Source of the DNA: Perognathus longimembris pacificus
Lineage: Eukaryota > Chordata > Mammalia > Rodentia > Heteromyidae
Reading direction: 5' to 3'
Length of the DNA stretch: 64,000 nt
Assembly (NCBI RefSeq): GCF_023159225.1
Contig: NC_063173.1
Coordinates: 6,640,352-6,704,351, forward strand
This document shows, piece after piece, positions 11,111 to 20,297 of the stretch. Position numbers and translations under genes: made by a program. Position 1 is the first letter of the stretch. Every line of letters starts with the position of its first letter. Below the pieces are notes generated by a model. That model was given only the letters and a program-made list of their open reading frames with translations. It made no database searches and was not told the DNA's origin.

Positions 11111-11296
11111 CTGACAGTGTCCAGATTCACCGAGCACACTGGACACTTCCCTCCTGGTGGCACACAGCAAGCAGAGGGCTTGGGTGTGGAGGTCAACCCT
11201 CCAGTCAACTCAGCTGTGCTTTCCGGAAGCACAGCACGGTTCTTTAGGGATGTCTTCAGGTTAAGTACTTGCCTGGATTGCTCTGTATGGAGTGGC

Positions 11297-11324
11297 GGGG
11301 GGGGGGGGGGGGGGGAAGGGGGGG
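11297..11324 (+). repeat. Long guanine homopolymer run
   Basis: Nineteen consecutive G, then AA, then seven more G, followed by further G triplets to about 11337. A run like this can form G-quadruplexes and is prone to length change. It sits at the 5' edge of the GC-rich promoter-like block. Confidence 0.9.
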
Positions 11325-11339
11325 TGGTGAGTGGGGTTC

Positions 11340-11950
11340 TGTGGGGCACACTGACTGGCCCCGCCTGTCCGCGCCCCGGAGGTGTGTGGTTGTTGCGCCT
11401 CGGGAGTGAGGCCCTGAAGAGCCCCGCCTGCCTCAGTCCCTGGGGGCGTGCTTGCTTGCACCGCCTCCCGGAAGAGGGATCCCGGTTAGCCCCGCCTGCC
11501 TTCTGGGTCCGGAACTGGAAAGGCGGCTCTAGCTGGCCACGCCTCCCAGCCTTAAGGCCATGTGCAGCAAGATGGCTGCCGGCAGTAACCTGGGGGCAGT
11601 CCTGCTAGTACTTAGGCCGCCCCTTAGGGAGGTCCCATGGCCTTCCGCCCTTGACTGACAGCTTGGACCGCCAATCATTGCTCCTGGCTAGGTTTGTTAC
11701 ACCCTCCTCTTCCTGCTGCCATTGCCCCTACTTAAGATCGGGTCCGCCCCACTAAAACTGAGAGCAGTCTTGAACCTCTCCCGAGTCGCCTGATTGTCCA
11801 ACTGCCGGCGAAAGGTTGGGTTGGGCTGGGTGCGGGCGACTCGCGGCTCGTTACCTATTCTGGGTTCACACTCAGCAGGGTGCGCTTCCTTGCCTCTCCC
11901 GCTGGCTGGGAGAGCACCCGGGGTGCAGGGACCCCTGCAGGGTTCCCTAT
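11340..11950 (+). promoter_or_regulatory. GC/CpG-rich block: CpG-island promoter or solo-LTR candidate
   Basis: This is the only CpG-dense stretch in the window. It has three copies of the GC box 'gccccgcctg' (11358, 11421, 11489) and a fourth variant 'ggccacgcctccc' (11535). These are followed by a YY1-type 'aagatggctgcc' (11569-11580), a CCAAT box in 'gccaatcattg' (11671-11675), and pyrimidine-rich sequence before 'cttaagatcgg' (about 11730). The order GC boxes, YY1, CCAAT, possible start near 11740-11790 suits a forward promoter. The same order, with repeated upstream elements and no downstream gene, also suits the U3-R-U5 of a solo LTR. No LTR ends with matching TSD could be fixed. Overlapping open frames here look like by-products of GC richness. 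Confidence 0.45.
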
Positions 11951-12417
11951 TCCTAGTCTCTCAATCGTGTTGACAGCCCCAGGACCGCCCTGCAGGAGAC
12001 GCCGTTCCCACAGCGTGCAGCCATTGCCCCCAGCAGCGCTTTTGCTTTCTGCAACTTCAGTTACCCATAGTCCAATGTGGTCTGTAAATAGGAAGTGGAA
12101 GTCTCCAGAACACCACAGCAGTTTGTGTAGCATGTGTGAGCAGCAGCAGCAGGAGCCTCAGCTCCGTTGGCTGAGGACACGATTATCCCATTTCCCCAGT
12201 GAAGTTGGTGCACATTGTGGACCCTGCCCGCTCCTCAGTTACGTAGACCTTACTGGGTTACCAGGTCAGCAAGAGCGGCCCCAGCACTAGTGACCAGGGC
12301 TTCTTTATTTAATGAATAATGACCCCCCAAGTCCTCCCTAGTCATGCTAGCTATTTTGAATATTCCCATGAAAAGCCCCCCAAAGTGCTTCCTTTTCCTT
12401 AGAAAAGGTAAAACTTC

Positions 12418-12651
12418 TGCCGGGCATGGGTGGCTCCTACCTGTCACCCTAGCTACTCAGGAGGCTGAGATCTGAGGATCATGGTTGGAAGCCAGCCCAG
12501 CCAGGCAAAGTCTGTGAGACTCTTGTCTCCAGTTAATCACAGAAAACATCAGAGGTGGAGCTGTGGCTTAAGTGGTAGAGCACTAGCCTCCAGCAACAGG
12601 AGCTCAGGGACAGTGCCCAGGCCCAGAGTTCAAGCTCTAGGACTGACAGGT
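12418..12651 (+). mobile_element. B1-Geo dimeric SINE with perfect TSD
   Basis: A clear 7SL-like head ('agctactcaggaggctgaga') and Geo half ('gtggcttaagtggtagagca', 'ggcccagagttcaagctct') are flanked by 'aaaggtaaaacttc' at 12404-12417 and 12652-12665. It inserted into the Tigger fossil, whose sequence continues on both sides. Confidence 0.95.
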
Positions 12652-12715
12652 AAAGGTAAAACTTCGCAACTTAATAAGAAAAGTATATTTAAATTTCCCT
12701 GGGCAGGGGTGGGGT

Positions 12716-12912
12716 GGGCTGGGAATATGGCCTAGTGGCAAGTGCCTTGTACACATGAAGCCCTAGGTTCGATTCCTCAGCACCACATGTATAGAAAAGG
12801 CCAGAAGTGGCGCTGTGGCTCAAGTTGGCAGAGTGCTAGCCTTGAGCAAAAAAGAAAAAAAGAAGCCAGGGACAGTGCTCAGGTCCTGAGTTCAAGCTCC
12901 AGGACTGGCAAA
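12716..12912 (+). mobile_element. IDL-Geo SINE
   Basis: The ID-like half starts 'gggctgggaatatggcctag' and keeps a B box ('ggttcgattcctcag'). The Geo half follows ('gtggcgctgtggctcaag'), with an AAAGAAAAAAAG insertion between its two parts. The tail is 'caaaatacaataaaat'. This is the second SINE inside the Tigger fossil. Confidence 0.9.
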
Positions 12913-12934
12913 ATACAATAAAATGAATTGCTCT

Positions 12935-13120
12935 CAGGGGTGGAGAACTTTGACCCCAGGCTGTGTAAGACTGACATCATCACGATGGATAGACAAGATT
13001 GCTTCTCAGGGGTGTCCCAGCTGCCCCTGCCAGCTGCCTAAATCGATCATTTTCCCTGGCGGATGAAGGATTTTATTAAATCCGAATGGCCCTTGGCGGA
13101 AAAAAGGTTCTCCACCTCAG
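12935..13120. mobile_element. Small hAT-like MITE inside the Tigger fossil
   Basis: The ends form terminal inverted repeats: 'caggggtggagaac' at 12935-12948 and the complement of 'gttctccacctcag' at 13107-13120, differing at two bases in the first four. The right end reads 'ccaagggccattcgga' on the minus strand, typical of hAT non-autonomous ends. A possible 8-base duplication, 'aatgaatt' (12922-12929) versus 'aatgaatc' (13121-13128), is offset by 5 bases on the left. Tigger sequence resumes at 13121. Confidence 0.6.
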
Positions 13121-13501
13121 AATGAATCTTCCATCCACGAAGTGCGAAGAAGGACACAAATTATGCTGGTTTTGCTACTGTTATCTTAGGCTACAAAAGC
13201 TGTGGCCACTGTGTGTGATAACTGCTTAGTTAAGAAGGGAAACGTAGCCATTACTGGACTCCGAACTGTCTGCAATTTCAGGATTCCATTGGGGTTTTGG
13301 AGTGTATTTCCTACAGATACAGTGAGGCCACTGTCCTTGTGAAAGGTACCCACCTTCCAGGAGTGATCGAATCCCGGCGCTTCTCCTCTCTGCTTCAGCC
13401 TTCAACATCCCATCTGCTTTCTAAGGTGACATTCTGTTCTTGAAATGCCTTTGCATTTCCTTTATCACAATGGCTTTTCCCTTTAAAATGACATTAGCTT
13501 C

Positions 13502-13502
13502 A

Positions 13503-13584
<82 letters not shown>
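13502..13584 (+). repeat. (TC)n-(TG)n compound microsatellite in a SINE tail
   Basis: About 32 bases of TC are followed by about 50 bases of TG. The tract occupies the place of the A-rich tail of the adjoining minus-strand SINE and lies inside its TSDs. Confidence 0.97.
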
Positions 13585-13586
<2 letters not shown>

Positions 13587-13811
13587 CAATACTGGGGCTT
13601 GAATTCAAGGTCTGGTCCCTATTTCTTAGACTCTTTTCCCCCACTAAAGGCTCTCATGGCTGTTGCTCTACCACCTGAGCTATATCTTCCAGCTTTTTGG
13701 TGGTTAATTGAAGTTAAGAGTTTCACATACTTTCTTGCCTTCCAACCAGAGTCCACAGATCTCAACCTCCTGAGTAGCTGGGATTACAGGCGTGAGCCAT
13801 TGGCACCTGGC
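13585..13811 (-). mobile_element. B1-Geo dimeric SINE with microsatellite tail
   Basis: The complement of the 7SL-like head ends at 13811 ('ctgagtagctgggattacag'), and the Geo half precedes it. The 10-base motif 'cattagcttc' is present at 13492-13501 and 13812-13821, so insertion plus microsatellite form one unit. Confidence 0.9.
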
Positions 13812-13821
13812 CATTAGCTTC

Positions 13822-14503
13822 CTTTTATAGAGTCTGAGGAGGAAGAGAAGATTCGGTACCTGTCAAGTTGAACCTGAAGCAGAGAGCTCACCAGTTCATG
13901 GGGATATTATTCTACCTTATTTTGTCTGGCATGGTTATAGATGATTCTGATATCAGTTAAAAAACAGCAGTGGTTATGGCGGGGGCTCAGTTACACAGTT
14001 TGGTTGTCTCTATGGATCAAACAAATGGGAAATTGAAATTGTCTTCATTTATTTTATGTCAAGTAAATAGAAATCTAGGTGAAAGTTATATAACCATATG
14101 GCCTTTTAAACTACATCCGTTAAAAGAATCCTATGTAGTTTCTTTTCATAAAAGCATTAGGAAGAAGAATTTTAAAATAACAGAATTTCCAATTTCAGCT
14201 AATTGCCTACTAGCTAAGCAATTTAACACCTTAGTGGGAAACCTGCTGAAGACCCAGTGATCTACACAAAGGAAAAAGAACTTTCCCACTGTGTATTCAG
14301 TGATAATAATTATATGCTACATTATCACTCGTACTGATAGCCAAGCGGGCACATATAACATCAACCTTCATATTCTGGGATTTATAGAAAATTGCTGAGA
14401 TTTCCCCTTCTAATTGTAAGACTTTTTGTTTATCCTTAATAGTTTTGTTTTGTATTTAGAAATCTTTAAAAATAAAGCAGGCCTTCAAATTAATCTGGGT
14501 TTA

Positions 14504-14504
<1 letters not shown>
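13822..14504. other. Unique sequence, no feature recognised
   Basis: An open frame of 96 codons at 13970-14260 (+) matches nothing I recognise. AT-rich. Confidence 0.45.

Positions 14505-14557
<53 letters not shown>
14505..14557 (+). repeat. (TG)n microsatellite in a SINE tail
   Basis: Uninterrupted TG repeat of about 53 bases directly adjoining the tail end of the following minus-strand SINE. Confidence 0.97.
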
Positions 14558-14558
<1 letters not shown>

Positions 14559-14777
14559 CCAGTTTTGAATTTAGGGCCTGGGTATTATTCCAGAGCTTTG
14601 TTGCTCAAGGCTAGCATTCTACCACTTCAGATACCACTCCACTTCTAGCTTCTTGGTAGTTAATTGGAGATACAAGTCTCATAGACTTTCCTGATCACCT
14701 GGCTTTGAACTATAATCCTCAAACTTCACCTCCCTGAGTATCTAGGGTTACAGGAATGAGCCACCAGCAACTGGCTG
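14558..14777 (-). mobile_element. B1-Geo dimeric SINE
   Basis: The Geo half ('gctcaaggctagcattctac' on the plus strand) is followed by the 7SL-like head complement ('gtatctagggttacaggaat'). Several substitutions; no clean TSD. Confidence 0.85.
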
Positions 14778-14804
14778 TTTATTTATTTGGTTTTAATTCT
14801 TAAA

Positions 14805-15080
14805 ATTTTTTTTATTATCTTTACGTAGTTGTACATAGGAGTTGCTATTCAACAAATCAGTTTGTAAGTACAATGAATCGTAACTGATATTACCCTTCCA
14901 ACATTTTTACCAATTGCACCCAACCTATTCTTCTCACTTTTCTTAACTTTGTAGGATGTTCATTCAATGTTGACTTTATTCTCCCTCCCCACTTCTCCTC
15001 ATTTTTCAGTCCCCTCCCCTAGATTCTGTCACACACCACTGTTTCCAGGTGCTTATTTTGTTGACTATACTTTTTTCCTT
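14805..15080 (-). mobile_element. L1 3' UTR fragment
   Basis: A T-rich start ('ttttattatctttacgtagt') and later pyrimidine-rich 'cttctcctcatttttcagtc' resemble the 3' end of a rodent L1 lying on the minus strand; similar sequence is seen at 62372-62520 and 23595-23870. No ORF2 remains. Confidence 0.55.
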
Positions 15081-15433
15081 AAAGAACAGTGGACTAATAT
15101 ATTCAAGTAGTTCTTATTGAATGTCTACTATGGATCTTCTGCTTTTGTAAAAAGTTGGTAAATATGAAGTTTCCCTTTGGCAGCTTCATCTTATCAGAGA
15201 ACTAGAATTTAAGATTGTGTTTACAGCAGAGATCATTGAACTCAAGGGAGAACACCAACACAAAATGCTTATTTACAAGTGCTTAGAAGATTTTGTTAAT
15301 AAAAAGAAAAAAAGAAAGGAAAGGCTTGGAAATAGCTTTAGATGGAAATGTCACAGTTGAGCATTGTGAGGGGAAATTTTTGTGTTAATGACCAAAATGA
15401 TTTTCTTTCTTATTTTCTCTATCTCCCTTCCTT

Positions 15434-15688
15434 TTTCTTTTTTTTTTTTTCTTTTGGAGCTATTCCTGGGTTTGATATTCGGGCCTGAGCGTTGTCCTTA
15501 AGCTTTTTTGTGCTCAAGGCTAATGCTCTACCACTTGAGCCACAGCTCTACTTTGGGTTTTTGGTGGTTAATTAGAGATCAGAGTCTCAAAGACTTTCCT
15601 GACTGAGCTGGCTTTGAACCCAGATCCTCAGATTTCAGATGCCTGAGTAGCTAGGATTATAGGCATGAGACACTGGCACCTGACCTAT
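15434..15688 (-). mobile_element. B1-Geo dimeric SINE
   Basis: A T-rich complement of the tail (15434-15455) precedes the Geo half ('gctctaccacttgagccaca') and the 7SL-like head ('gcctgagtagctaggattat'). Confidence 0.9.
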
Positions 15689-17179
15689 TAAATGGTTTCT
15701 AGGATTAGAGCTCATTTTCACTGTTTATCATATTTTTTTGCCCTAGGAAATTCTTTGCTTTGTGTAACTGGGCTTGAATGTGTTTTATAAATGCATAAAC
15801 CAGTGCTCTTCAGCTCAATAAAGCTTTTCATTCATATAGGGTTAGACCTGTATACTGGAGTCAGATTTCATTTCAAATCCAATTTGTGCTACCTCTTGTA
15901 GAATCAACAAAAGGATATATGCCATAAGGCTATTTTTTGTACTTGTATTATGCTAAATGTTAATTTCTTTTTTCTTGCCTTGAAAGAATATCCATGAACT
16001 TGTGAGGTTACACAGATATCTACAACAATTCAGCTCTCATCTTGAGAGTTCTATGTGAGGCTAGTGCTGTATCTCAAAAGAAGTGAAGAGCTCTGTCTCT
16101 GAAGCTGCCCTAACCAGAGCCTGCTCCCCCTTTCATGCCTATTCTCTGTGAAGCACTCTTCTTGGATTCTCCATCCATCTCTTATCCGTTCCTCCTGACT
16201 TGTGTGGTGCTTATTCTGTCTATAAGTGCACGTTCATATTTCTGTCATTCACATTCTACAATGGGCCCTCGGAAGGGAAAGAGGAAACCCAATTTTCTTG
16301 TTAAAGCTAGTGCCTTGCACATAACTTGAGCTTCGTAGCTAACTGCTTGATGAGGGGGAGGAGGAGAAGGAAGATGAAGAGAAAGGAGGGAAAGAGAGGG
16401 GAGGGCTTTATATACAAAGGCTGCACAGTATAGCTGAAGAAGAGGCACGGTATCTTACCCTTCGAGGGAGATGGCCCGTTGAAGAGTCACTGAAGGCTGA
16501 CGGGTCGCGGTGTGTTGGGAGTGACTATTAAGAGAGACAGACAGAAAGAAAACACCGATCATTTATTTAACGTGCCTTTGTGTGTATTTTACTCAGTTTC
16601 TGTCAAGATAAGAGACAATCTTGAAAGCAATAAAGGAGGAGATTAATAAAGCTTTAGTGATTAGTAGAATCATTCACAAAAATATACCACTTTACCCCAG
16701 ATAAGGGATTAAAGTTCCCCTGTAATTTGATTTCATTGTGCATTACTTTAAAATAGGCTTTAAATGATAAGTGGGCTTGTAAAAGAAACAATCATATTTG
16801 GAAAAGATAATCTCCCTCTTTAGGATAAGATAACACAAAAATTTAATTTTGATGCAATGTTTTTAAGTTGGAGAATATTTTTTCATTACAGCAGAACTTT
16901 ATATGGAACCCAGTCTTTTAATTATAGTAGTATTTAGGATCCATGTTTTATTTCAAAGTTTACAAACTATATGAACTATGTAACTTGAAATTTGAACTTT
17001 GTAAAATTAATGATTTGCTGTGATGAACACCAAGTCTTTAAAAAGGGGCCTTCCAGTTCCGTGTCAGTTTTAGTACTTAAGAGAGTTCCTTATTTTGTTT
17101 TGGTTTCAGGTAACAAGTAAAGATTGATTTTGTAGCTACGTACTGGAAGGATCATATCTAATCGTTACTGACTTATGTT
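15689..17179. other. Unique sequence, no gene supported
   Basis: A purine-rich stretch at 16350-16410 gives a leucine/proline-rich frame on the minus strand, typical of low-complexity DNA. The rest is AT-rich. No promoter, exon or nameable repeat was seen. Confidence 0.45.
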
Positions 17180-17395
17180 GGCCGTGGCCCACTATGTATG
17201 TTTCTGCTGTCCCCGGGATGACAGGAGCGCACCACTGTGCCCGACACTGTGCCTCCCCACAGCTGGGGGAGTAGGACGTGCTGCCTCAGCCGTTTGAGCG
17301 AGCTGGAGACTATGCTGGCCTGGAACATCGATCCCCTTATCTCCACCCTTCAAATGGTGGGGATTACAGGTGTAAGCCACTACGACACCTAGTTT
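17180..17395 (-). mobile_element. 7SL-like SINE with two head-like units
   Basis: On the minus strand 'gtggcttacacctgtaatcc' near 17385-17365 and a second 'gtgcgctcctgtcatccc' near 17235-17215 both resemble the start of 7SL/B1. They are separated by a B1-type middle and a second block 'cccagctgtggggaggca'. It could be one B1 inserted in another, or a dimer. Diverged; no TSD seen. Confidence 0.5.
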
Positions 17396-17486
17396 TAACT
17401 GCCAAGGTATAAACTTTTTTTCAGATTTCTATAAATTTGCCTTGTAGTGAAGGATCTTTCATCTGAGAAAGATTCCAGAAAATTAT

Positions 17487-17582
17487 ACCAGGACTGGGAT
17501 TATGGCTCAGTGGTAGAGTGCTTGCTTGGCATGCATAGGGCCCAGGGTTCCATTCCTCAGTACCACATAAAAACAAACCATC
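17487..17582 (+). mobile_element. ID element (tRNA-Ala-derived SINE)
   Basis: 'gactgggattatggctcagt' carries the A box and 'cccagggttccattcctcag' the B box. It ends in an A-rich tail. No Geo half is present, so this is the simple ID monomer. Confidence 0.85.
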
Positions 17583-17599
17583 AAAAGTCATTAAACCAT

Positions 17600-17802
17600 G
17601 GGGCTGGGAATATGGCCTAGTGGCAAGAGTGCTTGCCTCATAGACATGAAGCCCTGGGTTCGATTCCCCAGTACCACATATATAGAAAACAGCCAGAAGT
17701 GATGCTGTGGCTCAAGTGGCAGAGTGCTAGCCTTGAACAAAAAAAGGCCAGGGACAGTGCTCAGGCCCTGAGTCCAAGCCCCAGGACTGGCAAAAAAAAA
17801 AG
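17600..17802 (+). mobile_element. IDL-Geo SINE, part of a SINE/L1 composite insertion
   Basis: Complete ID-like and Geo halves ('ggctgggaatatggcctagt' to 'ccaggactggcaaaaaaaaa'). The left TSD 'aaaagtcattaaaccat' lies at 17583-17599. Its only full partner is not after the SINE's own A tail but about 95 bases later, at 17897-17913, beyond an L1-like 3' end. Confidence 0.93.
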
Positions 17803-17896
17803 TCATATTTACTTATAGAAATGTATTCTTTGTCTGACTTACAGAACTGTAGCCCCTGTGTACATTACTATAATAATAATAAAAATAGAATCTTAA
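17803..17896 (+). mobile_element. L1 3'-end-like segment attached to IDL-Geo
   Basis: 'gaactgtagcccctgtgtac' and 'ataataataataaaaatag' match the end of L1 3' UTRs seen elsewhere in the window (for example 39250-39300, 'ctgcaaccccctgtacatca'). It ends at the TSD copy 17897-17913. The IDL-Geo lies directly 5' of it, with a partial 9-base echo of the TSD ('aaaagtcat', 17797-17806 region) at the junction. Confidence 0.65.
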
Positions 17897-17939
17897 AAAA
17901 GTCATTAAACCATAAGAATATGTTTCATATAACTATTCA

Positions 17940-18000
17940 AAAACAGAATGTGTGTGTATATATATGTATATATATATATGTTTCTCTATCTATCTATATG
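17940..18000. repeat. TA/TG and TATC short-repeat cluster
   Basis: Alternating TG and TA dinucleotides (17948-17980) run into a short TATC series (17986-17998). Confidence 0.8.
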
Positions 18001-18349
18001 CTAATGAACGTTTGTAAAAGCTCATGTGGTGATAACATGGAATACCAGCATATTTTCTTATATTTTTCTGGTACAATGCAATTTTGTGTATCTTTTTAAA
18101 ATATTTTTATTGGTTTATTTAATGACTTTTTGACAGTCTTCACAATTATTATCTTGATATTATATAATGTTGCCTTCTGTGAAGACTAACACTTATTTAA
18201 CCATTTTTTATAACTGAATCGGATAATTACAACATTTCTATTATTTTACTATTCTAAGCCATGCTACAATGACGGTGGTAATATATATTGCTTTATCCTT
18301 ATTCTATAATTTCCTTTACTTTAGATGTATTTCACTAAGTAGAAACATT

Positions 18350-18583
18350 CTTTTTTTTGGTGTGTGCTGGTCCTGAGGCTTGAACTGGGCTCTGGTTGCT
18401 GTCTCTGAGCTGTTTTGTTCACAGCTAGTGCTCTACTACTTGAGCCACAGCTCCACTTCTGGATTTTGGTAGTTAATTAGAGCTAAGAGTTTCATGTACT
18501 TTCTTGCTCAAGCTGGCTGTAATCCTCAGATCTCAGGCTCCTGACGAGCTAGGATCATAGATGTAACCCACTGGCACCTGGCT
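18350..18583 (-). mobile_element. B1-Geo dimeric SINE
   Basis: A T run (18350-18357), Geo half ('ctactacttgagccacagct') and a shortened 7SL-like head ('ctgacgagctaggatcatag'). Confidence 0.85.
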
Positions 18584-18769
18584 TTGTTTATTAAGTTCTT
18601 GGCATGTGATTAATAGCTTTGCACCATTTTATTGCACCTAAAAGTATATAGCTTCATTGTAGAAGCTTTAACATAAATTTTTAATTCTTTGTAAATGCAA
18701 TAGATGCACAATGATCCTTATATTTGCAATGAGCATTTCATTATTCGCAAGAATCACTCACTGAAAGAC

Positions 18770-18966
18770 ATTTTGAGGTAATGGGGATTGAACCCAGGGC
18801 TTCACACTGTCTGGGTAAACATTCTATCTCTTGAGCCACTCTCTCAACTTTCTTCTTCCTTTTGAGATTACATTCTTGTTAACTTTCTCTGGGCTAGCTT
18901 TGAACTCCATGATTCTGTTGTCTGTCCTGAATAGCTGGGATCGTAGGTGTGTGCCACAACACCAGC
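18770..18966 (-). mobile_element. B1-dID-type dimeric SINE
   Basis: On the plus strand an ID-like complement ('gattgaacccagggcttcac') is followed by a B1-like complement ('gaatagctgggatcgtaggt'). That is B1 head plus ID tail in sense order. It lacks the Geo signature and is more diverged, as expected of the older rodent B1-dID family. Confidence 0.65.
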
Positions 18967-18974
18967 GTTGACAA

Positions 18975-19200
18975 TGTTTTTTTAAACTAGGATATTAAGT
19001 GTACGGAACAATAGATTTCATGATGACATTTCACACACGCACGTACACACACACACATATATAACATACAATGTGCCCTTTGCACTCCCTCTTCTATCTA
19101 GACTTCTTCTTTTCCCTGACAGTTCCTCTTCTACTTTCATGGAGAACCATTTGTTCTATGTGCTTATTTGCTAATTGTAATTCTTAGATGCTGTCTTATC
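18975..19200 (-). mobile_element. L1 3' UTR-like fragment with CA/TA repeat
   Basis: 'gtgtacggaacaatagattt' and 'catgatgacatttcacacac' followed by pyrimidine-rich sequence resemble an older L1 3' UTR on the minus strand, as at 24480-24620. A (CA)n/(TA)n tract lies at 19031-19066. Confidence 0.45.
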
Positions 19201-20297
19201 TTTCCTTAACCACTTATCTTCTGCTGGTTTAGAAAGTACCAATAGTTCTTTTTGGGTAAAGATCAATGATGCTTACTAACCAAGATGAACGAGTAACTGA
19301 AATCCCTGGTACCATTTTCATCATTGGTCCAGCCTACACAATGGACACAAAGAAACATCCCATAGTTCCACTTTACATACCACTGCCTTACAACAATTGT
19401 TCTATCCTACATGATCCCAACACTGTTCCTTTTAAAGTTTCGGTGACTGTTAACTGCAAATAATCCCATAAAGTGCTCACTTGACTCCTTGTATACGACA
19501 TATGCAAAGTCAGCTAGTTTCTCAGAAGATGGAAGTTGTGGAACAAACAGATCCTTTCATAACATGTAATTATCCTTTTACACTTTGCAGACAAATAAGA
19601 TGAATTATCGAACTTGTGAACTTAGTAAAATTTTGCTATCCACAGACAGCTAAGCCATCCTTGCAAGGGAGTACGTTCTGGGGTGGGTGTCACAAGCTAA
19701 CTGCCAGTGAGAACTGATACTTTATGAATGACCAAACATCTTCTCCTCAGGACAAGGCAGCTACTCTCCTCTTCATATTATTTGCTACATCTAGAGTATT
19801 TGAGAGCTATATGACTAGGAAAAAGCCATTGCCTGGCTTTTTCAACTCCTAGGGCAAAGAGGCCAGTCAGATGGAATACCAAGGCAAAAAAGCGTAATGA
19901 AAACTTAAAGCTTTTAATACTGCAGCGCTAAGGGCTTGGAGTGAGCTCCATCTTATAAATCCTTGTGTGCGAATTGCCACCGTCTAGACCTATTTCAGCA
20001 TCCCTCCTTGCGAAGCGGCCCATGGCAGGCCTGTGCTCCCCTGGCAGAGCTAGGGTAGCCCTCTGTGCTTACATCTGCACTTTCACTTATTGACATTACA
20101 GCATTCCAGTCTGAGACTCACCGTGACTCCTTCTCATGGCTGTTTCTTCTACTAAGTTATACATACTTTCAGAGTAGGGTGTTCAGCTTCTTATATGCTC
20201 AGTCTCAGCCTAGAGCTGGTGCAGGAAAATTACTTTTTCAACGTCTTTTTCATGAATTGAATTCTGCCTACCAGAAAAGCTCCATATCTTTTTGTTT
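19201..20297. other. Unique sequence, no feature recognised
   Basis: Frames of 65-93 codons at 19266-19463 and 20065-20346 (+) match no family that I recognise. The second runs into a SINE, which argues against coding. Confidence 0.45.

Larger units (their letters stand above)
12018..13340 (+). mobile_element. Tigger-type (pogo/TcMar) DNA transposon fossil, interrupted
   Basis: Four blocks are collinear with a Tigger1-like element: the 5' end and leader ('cttcagttacccatagtcca', 12018-12320); the start of the transposase region (12320-12417, resuming at 12666-12715); a further transposase segment ('cgaagtgcgaagaagg', 'aactgcttagttaagaa', 13121-13250); and a 3' terminal part (13265-13340). Large internal parts are missing, as in non-autonomous derivatives. 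It is interrupted by a B1-Geo SINE (12418-12651), an IDL-Geo SINE (12716-12912) and a small hAT-like element (12935-13120). The transposase frame is broken many times. Confidence 0.75.

Noticed and set aside
10946..11608. A 220-codon forward frame, the longest in the window
   Set aside because: It begins inside a minus-strand SINE, passes through a 19-G run (poly-Gly) and owes its length to the scarcity of stop codons in GC-rich DNA.
11340..11870. Definite solo LTR with TG...CA ends
   Set aside because: Several TG/CA pairs could serve as ends, but none is flanked by a matching duplication, so I kept it only as an alternative.
11872..11886. A second CTCF-like match ('tcagcagggtgcgct')
   Set aside because: A core G is replaced by T and the surrounding GC-rich sequence makes chance matches likely.
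13440..13817. A 125-codon frame with Leu-Ser and Cys-Val repeats
   Set aside because: It runs through the (TC)n(TG)n microsatellite into a SINE.
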